A DNA stretch of 64,000 nt, taken from Streptomyces mobaraensis. GTDB lineage: Bacteria; Actinomycetota; Actinomycetes; Streptomycetales; Streptomycetaceae. Of this stretch, positions 60,382 to 64,000 are shown in pieces (position 1 is the first letter of the stretch; each line of letters starts with the position of its first letter). The stretch lies in contig NZ_CP083590.1 in NCBI RefSeq assembly GCF_020099395.1, positions 6,076,001-6,140,000 on the forward strand, read 5' to 3'. The position numbers and the translations under genes were made by a program. The notes beneath the pieces were generated by a model. That model had not been told where the DNA came from. It was given only the letters and a program-made list of their open reading frames with translations, and did not search any database.

Positions 60382-60402
60382 GGGGCGCTCCTCGCGATTC
60401 GC

Positions 60403-60434
60403 GGGCCGGACGTGGGCCGGACGTGGGCCGGGCG
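60403..60434. repeat. Three 11-bp direct repeats upstream of the TIG gene
   Basis: GGGCCGGACGT at 60403 and 60414, and GGGCCGGGCG at 60425, directly adjoining. They lie 22-53 bp upstream of the TIG-protein start. The rest of the 288-bp gap to the acetyltransferase holds no gene that I can support. Confidence 0.6.
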
Positions 60435-60669
60435 TTTTCCCGGATATCGGCCGGGGTGCCCGGCGCGTCGGAGCGCTGTGGCGGGGCGCGCTGAAGCCCC
60501 GGGAGCGCCCGGCGGTCCCGGGGGCGGCCGTCCGGCTCCCGGCGGCCGGGCGGGCGACGGGGCGCGTCGCGGCGGGTGCGCTGTGGTGGTGGGTGCGCAG
60601 TGGTGGTGGGGGGAGCTTCGGGGCGGGCGGGGCACCCGGCCGCCGGGTGGGTGCTCGCGGGCGCGGGGG

Positions 60670-61567
60670 CTACGGAGCGGCCGGTCCGGCGATGAGCGCC
60701 GTGCCGACGCGGCGGAAGCCGACCCGGCCGTACAGCCGGGCCACGTCGTCGTCACCGGCCGACAGGAAGACGGTCTCCACGCCCCGCGCCCGGGCGTCGG
60801 CCACCAGCGCGGCGGTGACGGCGAGCCCCAGACCGCGCCGGCGGGCCACCGGCAGCGTACCGACGCCCACGACCTCGCTGACCGGGCCGACCGGCTGGTG
60901 CTGTCCGGCACTCAGGACCGTGCCGCCCTCCAGCGCGGCGGCGACCGAGGTCAGCCCGGCCCGGATCCGGCCGGCGAGGCGCTCCACGGCCCCGTCGGCG
61001 GTCAGCTTCCGCACCATCGCGTCCAGGTCGGCGAGACCGGCCCGGCCCCTGCGGGTCCCGGGCTCGGCGAACGACAGGTACGGGACGGCCACCGCGCCCG
61101 GGCAGCGCCGGATCGTCGGGGGCGACGATCCGGACGGTGACCCCGTCGGGTGCGGCGGGCGTGGTGGTCGTGGTGGGGACAACAGAACCGTCGGGGATGG
61201 CGGGGCCGGTGGGATCGAGGACCATCAAGGGGTGCTCGCGCACCACGAGCCCCGCCGCCTCGACGGCCGGCCGCAGGGCGGGGGAGGTCTCGGCGACCCA
61301 CTCGAACGCCTCGGGTACGCCGAGCTCCCGCTGCCGGGCCCGGACGCGCCGCACATCGGCGGCGGTGACGCCGTCGCGGCCGGCGAGGGACGGACGGGCG
61401 TAGAACGGCCAGCCCGCGCCCTCCCGGACGAACAGGGTCAGCGGGCCGAACCGCTCGCCGCGGGCGCTGCCACGCGGGACCGCGTCGTAAGAGCGCTCCA
61501 GCCGGGCGAGGAGCGAGCGGTCGGCGGGCGCGGCGGAACCGGTGGAGGTCACGGTGCATTGAAGCAC
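60670..61567 (-). pseudogene. GNAT-family N-acetyltransferase broken by a 1-nt frameshift
   Basis: The N-terminal half is in the frame starting at GTG 61567 (or 61552) through VTVRIVAPDDPALP; the C-terminal half (AVAVPYLSFAEPGTRRG ... then the GNAT acetyl-CoA loop VGTLPVARRRGLGLAVTAALVADARARGVETVFLSAGDDDVARLYGRVGFRRVG) is in the next frame. Deleting one base at the CCCGGG (61097-61102) restores LPGAVAVPYL across the join, and 61567-60670+1 is 898 (3n+1). The intact product would be about 298 aa with two GNAT-like halves. Either a recent mutation or a sequencing error. Confidence 0.85.
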
Positions 61568-61693
61568 CGGGGCCGCGCCCCCGGACAGCGGTTTTCCGTG
61601 CCGAACGACGGCCCGGGGAGGGCGAGTCGGGCGGACGCACCGGCCGCCCGTACCGGCCGCCTCGATGGGCCCTGGCGTGGTGGGGTGGCCGGA

Positions 61694-62554
61694 TCAGCCG
61701 TAGGTGTAGAAGCCCGCGCCCGACTTCCGGCCGAGCCGGCCCGCGTCCACCATGCGCTGGAGCAGCGGGGGCGCCGCGTAGAGCGGCTCCTTGTACTCGG
61801 CGTACATGCTGTCCGCGACCGAGGCGACGGTGTCGAGGCCGATGAGGTCGGAGAGCTTGAGGGGGCCCATGGGGTGGGCGCAGCCCATCTCCATGCCGTT
61901 GTCGATGTCCTCGCGGCTGGCGATGCCGGACTCGAACATCCGGATGGCCGAGAGCAGGTACGGGATCAGCAGGGCGTTGACGATGAAGCCGGAGCGGTCC
62001 TGGGCGCGGATGGGGTGCTTGTCCAGGACGCCGGCCACCAGCGCCTCGGCGCGCTTGACCGTCTCGTCGGAGGTGGTGAGCGCCGGGATGATCTCGACCA
62101 GCTTCTGCACCGGGGCGGGGTTGAAGAAGTGGATGCCGATGACCTGGTCCGGGCGCGAGGTGGCGACCGCGAGCTTGACCAGCGGGATCGACGAGGTGTT
62201 GGACGCGAGGATGGCGTCCGGGCGGGTGACGACCTGGTCGAGCACCTGGAAGATCTCGGTCTTGACCTGCTCGTTCTCCACGACGGCCTCGATGACCAGG
62301 TCGCGGTCGGCGAATTCGCCGAGGTCGGTGGTGAAGCTCAGCCGGCCCAGGGCCGCGTCCCGCTCCTCCTCGGTGATCTTGCCGCGTTCGGCGGCCTTGC
62401 CGAGGGAGTTGGTCAGCCGGGTGCGGCCGATCTCCAGGGCCTCGCCCGTGGTCTCGGCGACCTTGACGTCCAGGCCCGCCCGGGCACACACCTCCGCGAT
62501 GCCCGCGCCCATCTGGCCGCAGCCGACCACTCCCACGCGTTCGATGTCGCTCAA
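61694..62554 (-). CDS. 3-hydroxybutyryl-CoA dehydrogenase
   Basis: 286 aa. NAD loop GVVGCGQMGAGIA, IEAVVENEQVKTEIF, SNTSSIPLVKLA, catalytic HFFNPAPVQKLVEI, and the C domain with GFIVNALLIPYLLSAIRMFE. The start is TTG at 62554 with GAAAGG upstream. It reduces acetoacetyl-CoA or oxidises 3-hydroxybutyryl-CoA, in ethylmalonyl-CoA or storage metabolism. Confidence 0.94.
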   Translation of the reverse strand: MSDIERVGVVGCGQMGAGIAEVCARAGLDVKVAETTGEALEIGRTRLTNSLGKAAERGKITEEERDAALGRLSFTTDLGEFADRDLVIEAVVENEQVKTEIFQVLDQVVTRPDAILASNTSSIPLVKLAVATSRPDQVIGIHFFNPAPVQKLVEIIPALTTSDETVKRAEALVAGVLDKHPIRAQDRSGFIVNALLIPYLLSAIRMFESGIASREDIDNGMEMGCAHPMGPLKLSDLIGLDTVASVADSMYAEYKEPLYAAPPLLQRMVDAGRLGRKSGAGFYTYG

Positions 62555-62708
62555 GACGTTGCCTTTCGGTGCTCTTCGTCGACCGGCGGGTGCCGGGGTC
62601 GCTCCCGCCTCGGTCAGACGTTACTCCGCGCGGTCCGGTAGCGGGGGGCCCGGGGAGGGCATGCTCAGCGCGCACGGTGTGACACATCCGACAAGGAGTG
62701 AGCAACAT

Positions 62709-63941
62709 ATGGTGCGTATGACGCGAAGACGGTTCACGGCGGTCGGGGTGGGGGCGGTGACGGCCCTGGGTCTGGAGGCGGGACGAGCGGTGGCCGCCGA
62801 GGCAGGGGGGACCCCGACGGAGTTCCGGGGCGTATGGGCCGCGACCGTCGCCAACATCGACTGGCCGTCCCGCCCGGGGCTCACCCCGGACCGGCAGCGC
62901 GAGGAACTCCTCGCCCTCCTCGACTCCGCCGTGACCCGGCGGCTCAACGTCGTCCTCCTCCAGATCCGGCCGACCGCCGACGCGTTCTGGCCGTCGCGGT
63001 ACGAACCGTGGTCCGAGTTCCTGACCGGCACCCAGGGCAAGGACCCGGGCTGGGACCCGCTGGCCTTCGCCGTCCGTGAGGCGCACCGGCGGAGCCTGCA
63101 CCTGCACGGCTGGTTCAACCCGTACCGCATCGCCAACCACACCGACCCCGGGCGGCTCGTCCCGTCCCATCCGGCGCGAAAACACCCGGGGTGGGCGGTG
63201 CCCTACGGCGGGAAGCTCTACTACAACCCCGGTCTGCCGGACGTCCGCCGGTTCGTCCAGGACGCCATGCTCGACGCGGTGTTCCGCTACGACCTCGACG
63301 GGGTGCACTTCGACGACTACTTCTACCCGTACCCGGTGGCGGGCCAGGAGTTCGACGACGCGGCGGCCTACCGGCGGTACGGCGGGAAGTTCCCGGACCG
63401 GGCCGCCTGGCGGCGCGACAACATCGACCGGCTGGTGCGCGAGACGGGCGAGCGCATCAAGCGGCGCAAGAAACATGTGCGGTTCGGGGTGAGCCCGTTC
63501 GCCGTGTGGCGCAACAAGACGACGGATTCCCGGGGTTCGGACACCCGGGCCGGGGTGCAGACGTACGACGACCTGTACGCGGACACGCGTAAGTGGGTGC
63601 GCGAAGGGTGGATCGACTACATCGTCCCCCAGGTGTACTGGCACATCGGCAACACCGCCGCCGACTACGCGACCCTCGTGCCGTGGTGGGCCCGGACCGT
63701 GCACGGCACACACGTCGGCCTGTACATCGGCGAGGCGCTCTACCGGCAGGGCGACCCCTCGCAGCCGGCACCCTGGCAGGACCCGGCCGAACTCTCCCGC
63801 CACCTCACGCTCTGCCGGCGCCACCGCGAGGTGGGCGGGAACGTCTACTTCTCCGCCCGGCAGGTGCGGGAGGATCCGATCGGGGCGATGGCGCGCGTGG
63901 TCCGGGACCACTACCCTCGCCGCGCGCGCCCGCCGCGCTGA
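62709..63941 (+). CDS. Tat-exported glycoside-hydrolase-like protein (GHL10/DUF187, DigH type)
   Basis: 410 aa. The signal MVRMTRRRFTAVGVGAVTALGLEAG has the RRxF twin-arginine motif and AAEA cleavage region. The mature part is a (beta/alpha)8 GHL10 domain: FRGVWAATVANIDWPSRPG, VVLLQIRPTADAFWPSRYEPWSE, DLDGVHFDDYFYPYP (catalytic acids) and IVPQVYWHIGNTAADY. E. coli DigH cleaves denuded peptidoglycan glycan; a cell-wall role here is inferred. AAGGAG at 62693. The tat genes that would export it are at 14375-15702. Confidence 0.92.
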   Translation: MVRMTRRRFTAVGVGAVTALGLEAGRAVAAEAGGTPTEFRGVWAATVANIDWPSRPGLTPDRQREELLALLDSAVTRRLNVVLLQIRPTADAFWPSRYEPWSEFLTGTQGKDPGWDPLAFAVREAHRRSLHLHGWFNPYRIANHTDPGRLVPSHPARKHPGWAVPYGGKLYYNPGLPDVRRFVQDAMLDAVFRYDLDGVHFDDYFYPYPVAGQEFDDAAAYRRYGGKFPDRAAWRRDNIDRLVRETGERIKRRKKHVRFGVSPFAVWRNKTTDSRGSDTRAGVQTYDDLYADTRKWVREGWIDYIVPQVYWHIGNTAADYATLVPWWARTVHGTHVGLYIGEALYRQGDPSQPAPWQDPAELSRHLTLCRRHREVGGNVYFSARQVREDPIGAMARVVRDHYPRRARPPR

Positions 63942-63950
63942 CCGGCGGCG

Positions 63951-64000
63951 CTACTGCTCGCCGGTCGCCTTCCGGTGATCCACCACCGAGTCCGGACCCG
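63951..64000 (-). CDS. 3' end of a gene entering from the right edge
   Basis: On the minus strand the frame GPDSVVDHRKATGEQ-stop (stop at 63951-63953) is open to the window edge and has typical high third-position G/C. Only 15 codons are visible; product unknown. Confidence 0.4.
   Translation of the reverse strand, partial: GPDSVVDHRKATGEQ

Noticed and set aside
1..64000. tRNA or rRNA genes
   Set aside because: No GGTTCGAATCC-type T-loop with a matching acceptor stem and no rRNA-like sequence was seen; a tRNAscan-type run would settle it.

Overview
The window is a 64 kb chromosomal segment from a high-GC actinomycete, almost certainly a Streptomyces. The grounds are very strong G/C bias at third codon positions, frequent GTG and occasional TTG or ATC starts, a complete Pup-proteasome locus, DmdR/IdeR-type iron regulation, and a gene order that I recall as the conserved Streptomyces core (arc-dop-pup-prcBA-pafA ... 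tatAC ... glnA4 ... infC-rpmI-rplT ... pheST). I see no transposase, integrase, tRNA, rRNA or CRISPR array. It reads as core chromosome with small accessory and regulatory insertions.

Region 1 (1-16 kb) is the protein-degradation locus. It holds the 3' part of the proteasomal ATPase arc, the Pup deamidase/depupylase dop, pup, a zinc-ribbon/endonuclease VII protein whose gene overlaps prcB, the 20S genes prcB and prcA, a divergent LacI/MFS pair with a clear operator, the Pup ligase pafA, two FKBP prolyl isomerases (one a lipoprotein), the DNA-damage regulators pafB and pafC, two small ORFs, and the Tat translocase genes tatA and tatC. Region 2 (15.8-25.9 kb) has a lipid/diacylglycerol kinase, an Mtr4/HelY-like helicase, PadR plus a drug-type ABC exporter, a surface-anchored protein, an iron-regulated siderophore-interacting protein and a 5'-3' exonuclease. 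Region 3 (26-37.9 kb) has a glycine-betaine ABC importer with a fused permease/binding protein, a helical-backbone metal receptor, a TDT transporter with a LysR regulator, and an ethanolamine/polyamine-type gamma-glutamylation cluster (gamma-Glu hydrolase, GntR regulator, GlnA4-like ligase, aldehyde dehydrogenase, SDR).

Region 4 (38-45 kb) has a secreted HAD phosphatase, a PLP racemase/aldolase-like enzyme, a membrane protein coupled to a subtilisin whose C-terminal membrane anchor is frameshifted, an SseB-like protein and an aquaporin. Region 5 (45-53 kb) is translation: a DUF1844-type protein divergent from infC (ATC start, long leader with attenuator), rpmI, rplT, an rRNA 2'-O-methyltransferase, an orphan PAS histidine kinase, and pheST. 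Region 6 (53-64 kb) has a PP2C phosphatase, a TPR regulator, a Nudix hydrolase, an Lrp/LysE pair, membrane and TIG-domain proteins, a frameshifted GNAT acetyltransferase, 3-hydroxybutyryl-CoA dehydrogenase and a Tat-exported glycoside-hydrolase-like lipoprotein-independent enzyme.

The strongest non-gene signal is a family of seven mosaic palindromic elements (about 100-235 bp) that sit exactly at or within a few bases of stop codons. Codon usage of the upstream genes drifts as they approach these elements. The strongest protein-level oddity is the endonuclease VII protein translationally embedded in the proteasome operon.
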